Assembly: GCA_036645935.1 (NCBI GenBank)
Contig: JAVXNE010000006.1
Location: 79,440-143,439 of the forward strand
Reading direction: 5' to 3'
Source of the DNA: JAUNBN01 sp036645935
GTDB taxonomy: Bacteria; Bacillota; Clostridia; Oscillospirales; Ruminococcaceae
DNA length: 64,000 bases
In this document: positions 15,629 to 22,934 of the stretch, piece by piece
How positions within the stretch are numbered: position 1 is the stretch's first letter
How the letters are laid out: each line of letters starts with the position of its first letter
Made by a program: the position numbers and the translations under genes
Notes under the pieces: model-generated
Seen by the model: the letters and a program-made list of their open reading frames with translations, nothing else
Told to the model about the DNA's origin: nothing
The model's database searches: none

Positions 15629-17247
15629 ACCTTTGTACCCCCATTGAGGATAACGGCCTCGTAGGGCTGGAGCACGCCGTCGTAGGCCTCACGCCCCGCG
15701 CTGCTGACAACAACCTGTCCGGAATAGCGCATCCGTCTGGGATGCCGGGAGAAGTTCAGCAGCACCGTGGCGTGGCGTCCCTCGTGAGAGCGCTCGTAGA
15801 CGACAAGTGGTCCTCGTGCTGAAATGAGCTTGAATTTTCCGTACTTTAACGTGTCGCTGACCGAGCGAATGCAGATCATGTCTTTGTAGTAATTGCGCAC
15901 CGAGAATGGGTCCTTCTTCTGCTGCTTGAGATTTATTCTTTTATAGTTGCCGTTGAGCCGCAGCCATGGCGTCCCCGCCGTGAACCCCGCGTTGGTATCG
16001 TTGCTCCACTGGAACGGGGTGCGCGCATTATCACGCGTGTTGGACTTGATCATCTTCCAGCGCAGCCACGCGGGCATATGCGCTTTTTGCAATATGGCAT
16101 CCGCCCCGCGCGACTCTGCGTCTTTTATGTCATCCATTGATTCAAAATCGGCGTTGGTCATTCCAATCTCCTCCCCCTGGAACATGAAAGGTGTGCCCCG
16201 CAGCGAGAACAACATCGTAGCAAGCAGTTTTGCGCTCTGCTCCCAATATCTTTTATCGTTTCCAAAACGCGAAACACTGCGCGGCTGGTCGTGGTTTTCA
16301 AAATAGTTGGCATTCCATTCGAGCGCGCCCTGCCATTTGGATATTGTCTTGATGAAACGCCGAGGAGAGAACGGTCTGTCAAAATATTTCATAAAGAAGC
16401 AGTCGACGTCCATGTGCTCAAAATAGAAAATCATATCGAGCTCGCCGCGCGCCTTGTCGCATAGCTCCTTGCCCTCTTTGGGGCTGACAAACACCGTCTC
16501 TCCAACGGTGAAACAGTCGTATCGCGAGAGCACGTCTTTTCGCATCTGCGCGATTATCTCGTGACAGCCGTCCTGAGAGAGGTAGTGCTCAAGTCCCGTT
16601 AAAACCAGACGCTTTTTGCCGTCCTCCAGCGAGCTTTTCCACAGCACATTTATGACGTCGCAACGAAAACCCGCGACGCCCCGATCGAGCCAGAACCGCA
16701 TTATGTCCTCAACCTCGCGCACGACTTTCGGGTTGTTATAGTTGAGATCGGGCTGTTTCTTATCAAAAAGATGCAGGTAATATTCCCCTCGATGTTCGTC
16801 GAACTCCCACGCGCCGTCCCCGAAGAACCCTGTCCAGTTGTTGGGCGGCCCGCCGCCTTTGCCCTCGCTCCATATGTAATAGTCTTTATATTCATCGTCT
16901 TTGTCACGGCTCTTCTGAAACCACTCGTGCTCATCAGATGTATGATTGATTACAAGATCCATTATGATTTTTATATCGCGTTTCGCCGCCTGGGAGATCA
17001 GTTCGTCCATGTCCGCCATCGTTCCGTATTCGGGGTTGATATCACGATAGTCGCTGATATCATAGCCGTTGTCAACGTTGGGCGAGCGGTAGAGCGGCGA
17101 GAGCCACAGCACACCTATGCCGAGATCAGCCAGCTCGTCGAGGTGCATTATTATCCCCGGTATGTCACCCACCCCGTCGCCGTTCGTATCCTGAAAACTT
17201 CGTGGATATATCTGATAAACGACCCGTTCGCGCCACCATTCCTGCAT
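15625..17247 (-). CDS. GH13 alpha-glucosidase, oligo-1,6-glucosidase type
   Basis: 540 residues, cytosolic. Opens WWRERVVYQIYPRSFQDTNGDGVGD, given here by its ends (WWRE to GVGD), the classical start of the GH13 oligo-1,6-glucosidase/trehalose-6-phosphate hydrolase group. Conserved region I is DLVINHTS, region II GFRCDVIN with the nucleophile Asp, region III TVGETV with the acid/base Glu and region IV FENHDQPR. Valine directly after the nucleophile Asp is the residue linked to preference for alpha-1,6 bonds in this group. It is the first gene of the operon and has a GAGGTAG site and a good promoter. Trehalose-6-phosphate hydrolase is an alternative, but there is no PTS gene nearby. Confidence 0.93.
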   Translation of the reverse strand: MQEWWRERVVYQIYPRSFQDTNGDGVGDIPGIIMHLDELADLGIGVLWLSPLYRSPNVDNGYDISDYRDINPEYGTMADMDELISQAAKRDIKIIMDLVINHTSDEHEWFQKSRDKDDEYKDYYIWSEGKGGGPPNNWTGFFGDGAWEFDEHRGEYYLHLFDKKQPDLNYNNPKVVREVEDIMRFWLDRGVAGFRCDVINVLWKSSLEDGKKRLVLTGLEHYLSQDGCHEIIAQMRKDVLSRYDCFTVGETVFVSPKEGKELCDKARGELDMIFYFEHMDVDCFFMKYFDRPFSPRRFIKTISKWQGALEWNANYFENHDQPRSVSRFGNDKRYWEQSAKLLATMLFSLRGTPFMFQGEEIGMTNADFESMDDIKDAESRGADAILQKAHMPAWLRWKMIKSNTRDNARTPFQWSNDTNAGFTAGTPWLRLNGNYKRINLKQQKKDPFSVRNYYKDMICIRSVSDTLKYGKFKLISARGPLVVYERSHEGRHATVLLNFSRHPRRMRYSGQVVVSSAGREAYDGVLQPYEAVILNGGTKV

Positions 17248-17306
17248 TGAAAGCTACCTCGTTTCGTTGGTTTTAAAACTGCAAACATTGCTACTTTCTT
17301 TATCTG

Positions 17307-17335
17307 AGTTTACAACGTTTAGGATATTCGGTCAA
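17307..17335 (-). promoter_or_regulatory. promoter of the GH13-GH36-GPH operon
   Basis: Minus strand: TTGACC (17335-17330), 17-base spacer, TAAACT (17312-17307). The predicted start is near 17300. A perfect 10-bp palindrome GTTTTAAAAC lies downstream in the leader at 17270-17279 and could be an operator. No clear catabolite-response element was recognised. Confidence 0.6.
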
Positions 17336-17353
17336 TGTAAATCTACATAATGC

Positions 17354-17374
17354 ACAAACAGGCCGCCTGTTTTT
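17354..17374 (+). terminator. short plus-strand hairpin with T-run
   Basis: AAACAGG and CCTGTTT (17356-17372) form a 7-bp stem with a CCG loop followed by TTG. No plus-strand gene ends here, so its role is unclear; it may insulate the operon promoter. Confidence 0.35.
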
Positions 17375-17418
17375 GTATTTATCATTCCTCCTTTGCAATT
17401 GAGATTTTGAAGGCAAAC

Positions 17419-17449
17419 AAAAAAGCGCCGTTTTTCAACAAAAGGCGCT
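17419..17449 (-). terminator. terminator downstream of the SGNH hydrolase gene
   Basis: Minus strand: AGCGCC (17449-17444), 14-base loop, GGCGCT (17429-17424), then six T (17424-17419). It lies about 330 bases past the stop of the gene at 17779. The space between (17450-17778) holds no gene; a second inverted repeat GTGAGC/GCTCAC lies near 17656-17672. Confidence 0.6.
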
Positions 17450-17778
17450 ACAAGATGCCAATAAATCGATGGCAAAAAATCAGTTATTTGTTTTTGCTGT
17501 TTCCCGATGACAACGGCTCTCTCACTAAAGTTGCCTTGCAAATAAACTTTTCAGTGCAGCTGTTTGGGTTTCAAGTTGAAATGAAATGACCGCCCGGAAA
17601 ATGGCAAAAATCGATTTGCCTGCAAAAATGACAAACCAAAAAATAATATTTTTGTGAGCATTGCGCTCACACATTCAGAAGCTGCCGCAACGGCGGCGCT
17701 TTGTGCGAAAAGAACTCGTCAAATATAAATGCTTGATTGTTTTGTTAGCGCTTCGCCATCAACGCGCCCAAATGCGCC

Positions 17779-18462
17779 TCACAGAAGCTCTCCCGCAGCC
17801 TCTCTGATCGTGTCGCTGATTAGGCGGTGTCCCTCGATGCTCGGGTGAATGCCGTCGCCGCAGAGCAGCGCCCTGAAATCTCTTCGCGCGAGAAAGGCAC
17901 TTCTGATATCGATCAGCCTAACTCCTTTTTCGAATGCAATCCTGCCGATATCATCACTGTACTGTTCGTGCCAGCGGTAGATGTACTGAATATCCCCGCC
18001 CAACCAATGCAAAATATTGTCTGCATTCAGGTTCCGTGAAAACCACGCAAAATAGCGTTCAGCGTCGATGGGCGGCAAATTGAGCAAGATCGGGTGACCC
18101 CCTGCCGCGAGCACATCGTCTATCAGCGCAGAATACTCCTCGTGAAAACGCTCCGGAGGGGTTATCGCCTTGTGCTGCTCGTTCGGCGCGGCTGAAATAT
18201 CACTCCAGATGCGATCGGAATCGTTGCCGCCGAATTCAATAACTGTGTAGTCAGCGCGCGCGATATCGTTTGCATGTCGCCGAACCAGCTCCGAGCCCTT
18301 GGTGACGGTGCAGCCGAACTTTGAAAAGTTCTCAAGCTCAAAACCCAGCGACTCACTGAGCAGATTTGCAAAGCACTCTTTAATTGTCCGATATTTTTCT
18401 TTGGTCACGTCAAGTACAACGCCGCGAGCGAGAGAGTCGCCAAAAACGCAGATATTCACCAC
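17779..18462 (-). CDS. SGNH/GDSL-family hydrolase
   Basis: 227 residues, cytosolic by absence of a signal. Block I is VFGDSLARG with the nucleophile Ser at residue 10, block III is EFGGNDSD (Gly-x-Asn-Asp) and block V is CGDGIHPSIEGH with the Asp and His of the triad. The family includes carbohydrate esterases, lysophospholipases and acyl-thioesterases; the substrate cannot be told. It starts with GTG, with AAGGCGG six bases upstream; a second GTG follows directly. It is a single-gene unit between the sugar operon and the MacAB-like operon, with a terminator at 17419-17449. Confidence 0.88.
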   Translation of the reverse strand: MVNICVFGDSLARGVVLDVTKEKYRTIKECFANLLSESLGFELENFSKFGCTVTKGSELVRRHANDIARADYTVIEFGGNDSDRIWSDISAAPNEQHKAITPPERFHEEYSALIDDVLAAGGHPILLNLPPIDAERYFAWFSRNLNADNILHWLGGDIQYIYRWHEQYSDDIGRIAFEKGVRLIDIRSAFLARRDFRALLCGDGIHPSIEGHRLISDTIREAAGELL

Positions 18463-18592
18463 AATGCCGCCTTATCCTGTAATAGTATGTACTTAGCCTA
18501 TATAAAAGTTGTGACACGCGTGTGAACACGCCCGTCACCGAAACGCAACTGCTTCCGAAAATACACTTCACCCTACAGTCAGAGCGCAGCGA

Positions 18593-19789
18593 TTATTCGC
18601 TTCGGAGCGCGTCAATAGGATTGAGTCGGCTCGCGCTTCTCGCAGGTGCCCAGCCGAATATCACCCCGATACCGAGCGCGAAGCCGAAACCGAGCCACAC
18701 CGCATACCACTTGACTGCAAAGTCGGTCCCGATGAGCAGTGCTGCAATATATGAGATGATCTCTCCGAGCGCAATGCCTATAACCCCGCCCAGCACAGAG
18801 AGGATTACGGACTCTGCAAGAAACTGAATCTGGATAAGGCTCGGCTGTGCGCCGAGCGCCTTGCGCAGCCCGATCTCCTTCGTTCGCTCTGTCACGCTAA
18901 CGAGCATCATGTTCATGATGCCGATGCCGCCGACCACGAGCGCTATCGACGCTATTCCCGCGAGCAGGTAGGTCATCATGTTCTGAAGCGTAGCCATAGT
19001 CTCCAGCAGGCTGTCCATATTTATTATCGAATAAGCGCCGTCGGTCTCATTGAATGCGTTGTCGAGCAGCGCAGAGATGTCGTCAATAAGCTGATCCGTG
19101 AAATCGGTGTCTGCAATGTAAACCTCAATACTTGTCACGCTGTTTTTCCCGTTAAGCGAGAGCGCGTTTTTGTAAGGGATATATATAGTGCCATCCCCGC
19201 CCCCGCCGCTAATCGCGTTCATCAGATTGTTGTCCTTTCCTGCAACGCCGACAATATGGTAAAAGATACCCCCCACCTGCACGGCCTGTCCGAGCGGATT
19301 GCGACCAGCAAACAGTGTTTTTGCTCCCTCTTCATCAATCACGCAGACGTAAACGTCGCCGCGCATATCTGTCTGCCGCAACGCGCGTCCGCTCGAGACC
19401 GTGTCATTATTGAGGAAATATATCGCGTTTTTGCCCGAAACCGATATTTTATCATGCACCTCTCTGCCGTAAACAATCTTTGTCGAAACACTAACTGAAG
19501 GAGAGACTCCCGCGACGTTGTCGAGAGATGCCAGTGCTTCAATGTCGCTTTCGGACAGTCCCTGCTTGAGATAGGTTCCTGGCGCTGAGACCGTCAGCTT
19601 GCCCGCGCCCATGCTGGAAAAGGAATTCATCATGTATCCCGACACGCCGGACACGATTGTGATAAGCGCTATAACGGCCGTGACACCGATGATTATTCCG
19701 AGCGTTGTGAGAAACGAGCGCATTTTGTTGCTCTTGATGTTTTGAATGGACATGCGAACGCTCTGCTTAAGCATTGCAAATTTATGCAT
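18593..19789 (-). CDS. MacB-like ABC transporter permease
   Basis: 398 residues. An N-terminal membrane helix follows NIKSNKMRSFLTTLGIIIGV, then a large extracellular MacB domain (about 45-270) and three further helices containing the FtsX-family IGIMNMMLVSVTERTKEIG and a C-terminal RLNPIDALR motif. MacB-type permeases work by mechanotransmission: ATP use moves the outer domain rather than carrying substrate through the membrane. The ATG at 19789 overlaps the ATPase stop by 8 bases with GGGGCG before it; other in-frame starts lie nearby. It is the last gene of an adaptor-ATPase-permease operon. Typical substrates in Firmicutes are antimicrobial peptides or lipids, not determinable here. Confidence 0.9.
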   Translation of the reverse strand: MHKFAMLKQSVRMSIQNIKSNKMRSFLTTLGIIIGVTAVIALITIVSGVSGYMMNSFSSMGAGKLTVSAPGTYLKQGLSESDIEALASLDNVAGVSPSVSVSTKIVYGREVHDKISVSGKNAIYFLNNDTVSSGRALRQTDMRGDVYVCVIDEEGAKTLFAGRNPLGQAVQVGGIFYHIVGVAGKDNNLMNAISGGGGDGTIYIPYKNALSLNGKNSVTSIEVYIADTDFTDQLIDDISALLDNAFNETDGAYSIINMDSLLETMATLQNMMTYLLAGIASIALVVGGIGIMNMMLVSVTERTKEIGLRKALGAQPSLIQIQFLAESVILSVLGGVIGIALGEIISYIAALLIGTDFAVKWYAVWLGFGFALGIGVIFGWAPARSASRLNPIDALRSE

Positions 19790-20573
19790 CCTCAAACGCC
19801 CCCTCGCTCATCACACCGTCCAGAATTCGCACTATCCGTTTGGCGTGCCGAGCGATGTTCGCATCGTGTGTAATCATGATAATCGTGCGGCCCTCATCGT
19901 TGAGGCTGTGAAATATATCCATAACCTGCTTGCCCGTTTTCTGATCGAGCGCGCCTGTGGGCTCGTCCGCAAGCAGCACGGTGGGTCTGGTCGAGATTGC
20001 TCTTGCAATGGCGACACGCTGCTGCTGACCTCCCGACATCTGGTTTGGGAAGTGATCGAACTTATCCGCAAGACCCACCTTTTCCAACATCTGCCTCGCC
20101 CGAATTTTGCGCTCTCTTTCAGGCATATTGGCATAGATAAGCGGCAGCTCAACATTTTCGAGAGCGGTTTGTTTCTGGAGCAACTGAAAGGACTGAAAGA
20201 TGAACCCAACCTCCTTGTTGCGGATGTGTGCGAGTGTCTTTTCGTCCTGGTCTGCGATGCGAAGTCCCGAAAGACGATAGTCGCCCGATGTCGGAGTGTC
20301 GAGACAGCCTATTATGTTCATCAGCGTCGATTTTCCGCTGCCGGACGGCCCGAGTATCGCGACAAACTCTCCCTTGCTGACCGAAAAGTTTATCCCCTTG
20401 AGAACGGTTGTAATCTCTCCTCCCATGTTGTATTGCTTCACTATATCGGTCATGTTCAGTATTTCCTCGGAATCATATGTCCGCATCAGTGATTCCGGAT
20501 CGGGCGGCCCGGCTTTTGGTGTCCTTAAAAAGGTAAAGCTTTTCTTCTTTGGGGTTGTGACCCTGAAGTTCAT
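19782..20573 (-). CDS. MacB/LolD-type ABC transporter ATP-binding protein
   Basis: 263 residues with Walker A GPSGSGKST, Q-loop FQSFQLLQ, signature MSGGQQQRVAIARA, Walker B VLLADEPTGALD and H-loop ITHD, all as in the MacB/LolD subgroup (note TGALD). It has an unusual 40-residue basic and proline-rich N-terminal extension before the usual start of the fold at MTDIVKQY; the true start could be the ATG 28 or 40 codons further on, though GACGAGG lies before the first ATG. It sits 5 bases after the adaptor gene and couples to the permease. Confidence 0.93.
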   Translation of the reverse strand: MNFRVTTPKKKSFTFLRTPKAGPPDPESLMRTYDSEEILNMTDIVKQYNMGGEITTVLKGINFSVSKGEFVAILGPSGSGKSTLMNIIGCLDTPTSGDYRLSGLRIADQDEKTLAHIRNKEVGFIFQSFQLLQKQTALENVELPLIYANMPERERKIRARQMLEKVGLADKFDHFPNQMSGGQQQRVAIARAISTRPTVLLADEPTGALDQKTGKQVMDIFHSLNDEGRTIIMITHDANIARHAKRIVRILDGVMSEGAFEDA

Positions 20574-20578
20574 CTCTG

Positions 20579-22168
20579 TTACCTCGTCCCTTCGGGGTGG
20601 CCCTGCATCATCTGCATTTCGGGCATGACAAAATCCGCCGCAGCCTGAGCCAAAACAATCTCACCGCTGTAAAGTCCCGAGACTATTTCAACGTAGCTTC
20701 CGTCCGACACGCCCGTTTCAACATTGCGTATCTCCTGCTTGCCCTCGGATGTCTGGACGAGCAAGTATGCAGTGTTGTCATCGTTGTACCGAACCGCTCC
20801 CGCCGAAACGCTGACGGCGTCTTTCACGTCGGCGCTTGTCAGTCGAACTTCAACGCTCATACCGCTCTTGGCGTACCCATCCGCAGTGAATTTCACTGTA
20901 GCTTCAAAATACGACACCCCGTTGTTGAGCGTGGCAACGTCAGATACTCTCGATATTTTCCCCGAATATGTCCTGCCTGTCGCATCTATCAATATCGAAA
21001 CGGGACTTCCCTCTCCTGTATCCAAAATTGAATATTCGTCAACCCTGATGAGTACTTGCATCGCGCTGAGGTTGGAGATTGTCGCGACGGTTGCGCCGCC
21101 GCTGACCATGCCCCCTTTGGTGACGTTGAGAGCGGTTATCGTCCCGTCGCACGGAGCTGTTATTGTGTAATCCTTCAGCGATTTTTGCATGTTTGCAAGC
21201 TCAAGTCTCGTCGAGGTCGTGTTGGAAGTTGCCTTTATTTTGTCGAGCGCCGCAGCATACGACTCCAGCTGCTGTTGTGCGGCGAGCTTCGCGACATCAT
21301 AACTTTTCTGCGCTGCGCCGTAACTCGCGTCAGTGCTGTCTGCCACAGATTTGAGCGGGGCGAGCGCAACTGTTTTCGCCGTTGCAAACGCGCTCTGTGC
21401 CGATGTCAGCGCCGAGGTCTTTGCCGCAAGCACCGTGCGCTTGTCGTTGCGCGTGACGACAAGCGCATGCTCGGCAGCATATTTTGCAGGATCTGCTTCG
21501 ACCTCCGCCTCCGTCACCCCCGCCGCGCTAAGCGCCGCATCCAAAGCGCTCTGCGCGGTTTTCAGCTCTGATTCGGCGGAGGTATATGCGGCATTCGCGC
21601 TCGCAACTGCGCTGTATTCACTCTGCGTTGCGGGATCGTTTCCGCTGTCAATCGCCGCGGCCCTTGTGTCATATTCGCTCTTTGCCTTTGCGTATGCAGT
21701 TTTGGCGTTGTCGGCGCTCAGCCGCGCCGAAACAAGCGATCCGTTGAGTCCGTTGTCGAGCGCATATTTAAAGTTGTCATAATTGCGCTGCGCGTCGCTC
21801 ACGTTATAGCTGTTTGTGGTGTTTGAGGAGTTCAGCGCTACTTTTTTCAGCGCTATATTCTGCTCAAGTGTCGTGCTCTCGAGCACGGCAATCACATTTC
21901 CCTCTTTGACAGAGTCTCCCAGCTTGACCGGAAGCTCGATTACCTGTTGGGAAACTTTGGAGATAACTGCCGTGTCGGTCGCCGGCTCAACGTTTCCGAC
22001 AAAACTTCGATATGTATGAATATCACGGAGCACCGCCTGCTCCTCAACGAGCGACGACACGGGCGACTTAATCAGTGCAGTCAAAACCGGAACTGCAATT
22101 ATAAGCACAATACATGTGAAAATCACAAGTTTCCTGTGCTTTTTTAAAAATGCTTTGATTTTAAGCAT
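20579..22168 (-). CDS. MacA/HlyD-type membrane-fusion adaptor protein
   Basis: 529 residues. A basic N-terminus (LKIKAFLKKHRK) and one membrane helix anchor an extracellular protein. The order is biotinyl-lipoyl-like half-motif (QVIELPVKLGDSVKEG), a long alpha-helical hairpin rich in Ala, Ser and Lys (about 110-300), then the second lipoyl half (TITAPCDGTITALNVTKGGMV) and beta-barrel domains ending in SGLYSGEIVLAQ. The hairpin, at nearly 200 residues, is long for a Gram-positive adaptor and includes spacer-like AYTSAESELKTAQSALDAAL. The start at 22168 has GGAGG upstream; the frame continues 19 codons without a site. Adaptors of this type connect MacB-like permeases to the cell wall side. Confidence 0.9.
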   Translation of the reverse strand: MLKIKAFLKKHRKLVIFTCIVLIIAVPVLTALIKSPVSSLVEEQAVLRDIHTYRSFVGNVEPATDTAVISKVSQQVIELPVKLGDSVKEGNVIAVLESTTLEQNIALKKVALNSSNTTNSYNVSDAQRNYDNFKYALDNGLNGSLVSARLSADNAKTAYAKAKSEYDTRAAAIDSGNDPATQSEYSAVASANAAYTSAESELKTAQSALDAALSAAGVTEAEVEADPAKYAAEHALVVTRNDKRTVLAAKTSALTSAQSAFATAKTVALAPLKSVADSTDASYGAAQKSYDVAKLAAQQQLESYAAALDKIKATSNTTSTRLELANMQKSLKDYTITAPCDGTITALNVTKGGMVSGGATVATISNLSAMQVLIRVDEYSILDTGEGSPVSILIDATGRTYSGKISRVSDVATLNNGVSYFEATVKFTADGYAKSGMSVEVRLTSADVKDAVSVSAGAVRYNDDNTAYLLVQTSEGKQEIRNVETGVSDGSYVEIVSGLYSGEIVLAQAAADFVMPEMQMMQGHPEGTR

Positions 22169-22212
22169 ATGATAAACGAATCCTCCGATAAACAACTCCG
22201 CTGTTTTTTGAA

Positions 22213-22241
22213 ATACTACGCCCACCGCGCCGATATTTCAA
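22213..22241 (-). promoter_or_regulatory. promoter of the MacAB-like operon
   Basis: Minus strand: TTGAAA (22241-22236), 17-base spacer, TAGTAT (22218-22213). Transcription would start near 22206, 38 bases before the adaptor ATG. The rest of 22242-22648 shows no gene; open frames there lack ribosome sites. Confidence 0.6.
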
Positions 22242-22648
22242 TGCTAATTTGAAAAACACGGCAAACGCAACGGTCAAATGATCCGAAATCAGCATATTTT
22301 GTAAGAATAACGCGTAAATGTTACATAAAAATTAACAGCAATCACTGCTCTATTTTCGCGATGAACATTTTTTTACTATTGGGTTTTTGCGGGCACTGCC
22401 GCAAAACGTCAATATTCGCTCACTTTTAAAGTGTCAGATAGGCTTTAGATTCAAAGAGATGTCGCGCAGTCTGCGACAATTTCAAAATCCCCGCGTCCCG
22501 CTAATAAAAATTTTTTGCGATTTGTCAATCGAGGATAAGGCCGCGCATTTTAAGCGTACATACAATGAGCTTCAAATTGCCGCTCAACAGTCTTCATGAC
22601 ATTAACTGAGTTTTAAAAAAGTTTTCAGATAGAGAGAAAATGTTGCGC

Positions 22649-22678
22649 TTGACTAACCGCAAGTGCATACACTAAAAT
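22649..22678 (+). promoter_or_regulatory. promoter upstream of the NiCo riboswitch
   Basis: TTGACT (22649-22654), 18-base spacer, TAAAAT (22673-22678). The start would be near 22685, giving a leader of about 250 bases that includes the riboswitch and its terminator. Confidence 0.65.
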
Positions 22679-22748
22679 ACGCGTAGCACTCTTTGCACTG
22701 CGTAACGCAAAATGCGCCCGACAACTTTTGCGCAAGACCACAGTACAA

Positions 22749-22840
22749 ACTGAGCAGGCGGCGAGCCGAAATTTTTGCTCGCAAAGCCGGGCCGCACGGG
22801 CGGCAGCAGACGAATTTTCGAAGCGCGTCTGCGGGACAGT
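22749..22840 (+). ncRNA. NiCo (czcD) riboswitch aptamer
   Basis: From memory of the NiCo consensus, the conserved blocks occur in order and spacing: ACTGAGCAGGC at the 5' side, a hairpin (GGCGAGC/GCTCGC), AAGCCGGGC, a second hairpin (GCCGC/GCGGC) ending GGCAGCAGACG, a third hairpin GCAGACG (22806-22812) with CGTCTGC (22826-22832), and GGGACAGT closing the short P1 with ACTG. This is a four-way junction that binds Co2+ and Ni2+ cooperatively; later work also reported Fe2+ response. It lies in the leader of a P-type ATPase, a usual gene partner. The 3' arm overlaps the terminator stem, giving a switch that turns expression on when metal is bound. Confidence 0.88.
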
Positions 22841-22866
22841 GTATGTTCCGTAGGCGCGCTTTTTTT
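22822..22866 (+). terminator. riboswitch-controlled intrinsic terminator
   Basis: AGCGCGTCTGCGGGAC (22822-22837) pairs through 16 positions, three of them G-U, with GTTCCGTAGGCGCGCT (22845-22860), loop AGTGTAT, followed by seven T (22860-22866). The 5' arm uses the third aptamer hairpin arm CGTCTGC and the conserved GGGAC. Aptamer and terminator are therefore mutually exclusive. Confidence 0.85.
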
Positions 22867-22934
22867 GCGCTCTATAAAGAGGCACAGCGCGTGTCAAAAT
22901 GCCGCGCTTATTTGAAATCACGGAGGACATTGTT

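Noticed and set aside
22680..22930. yybP-ykoY (Mn2+) riboswitch in front of the ATPase
   Set aside because: The conserved blocks of that class are absent, whereas those of the NiCo class are all present.
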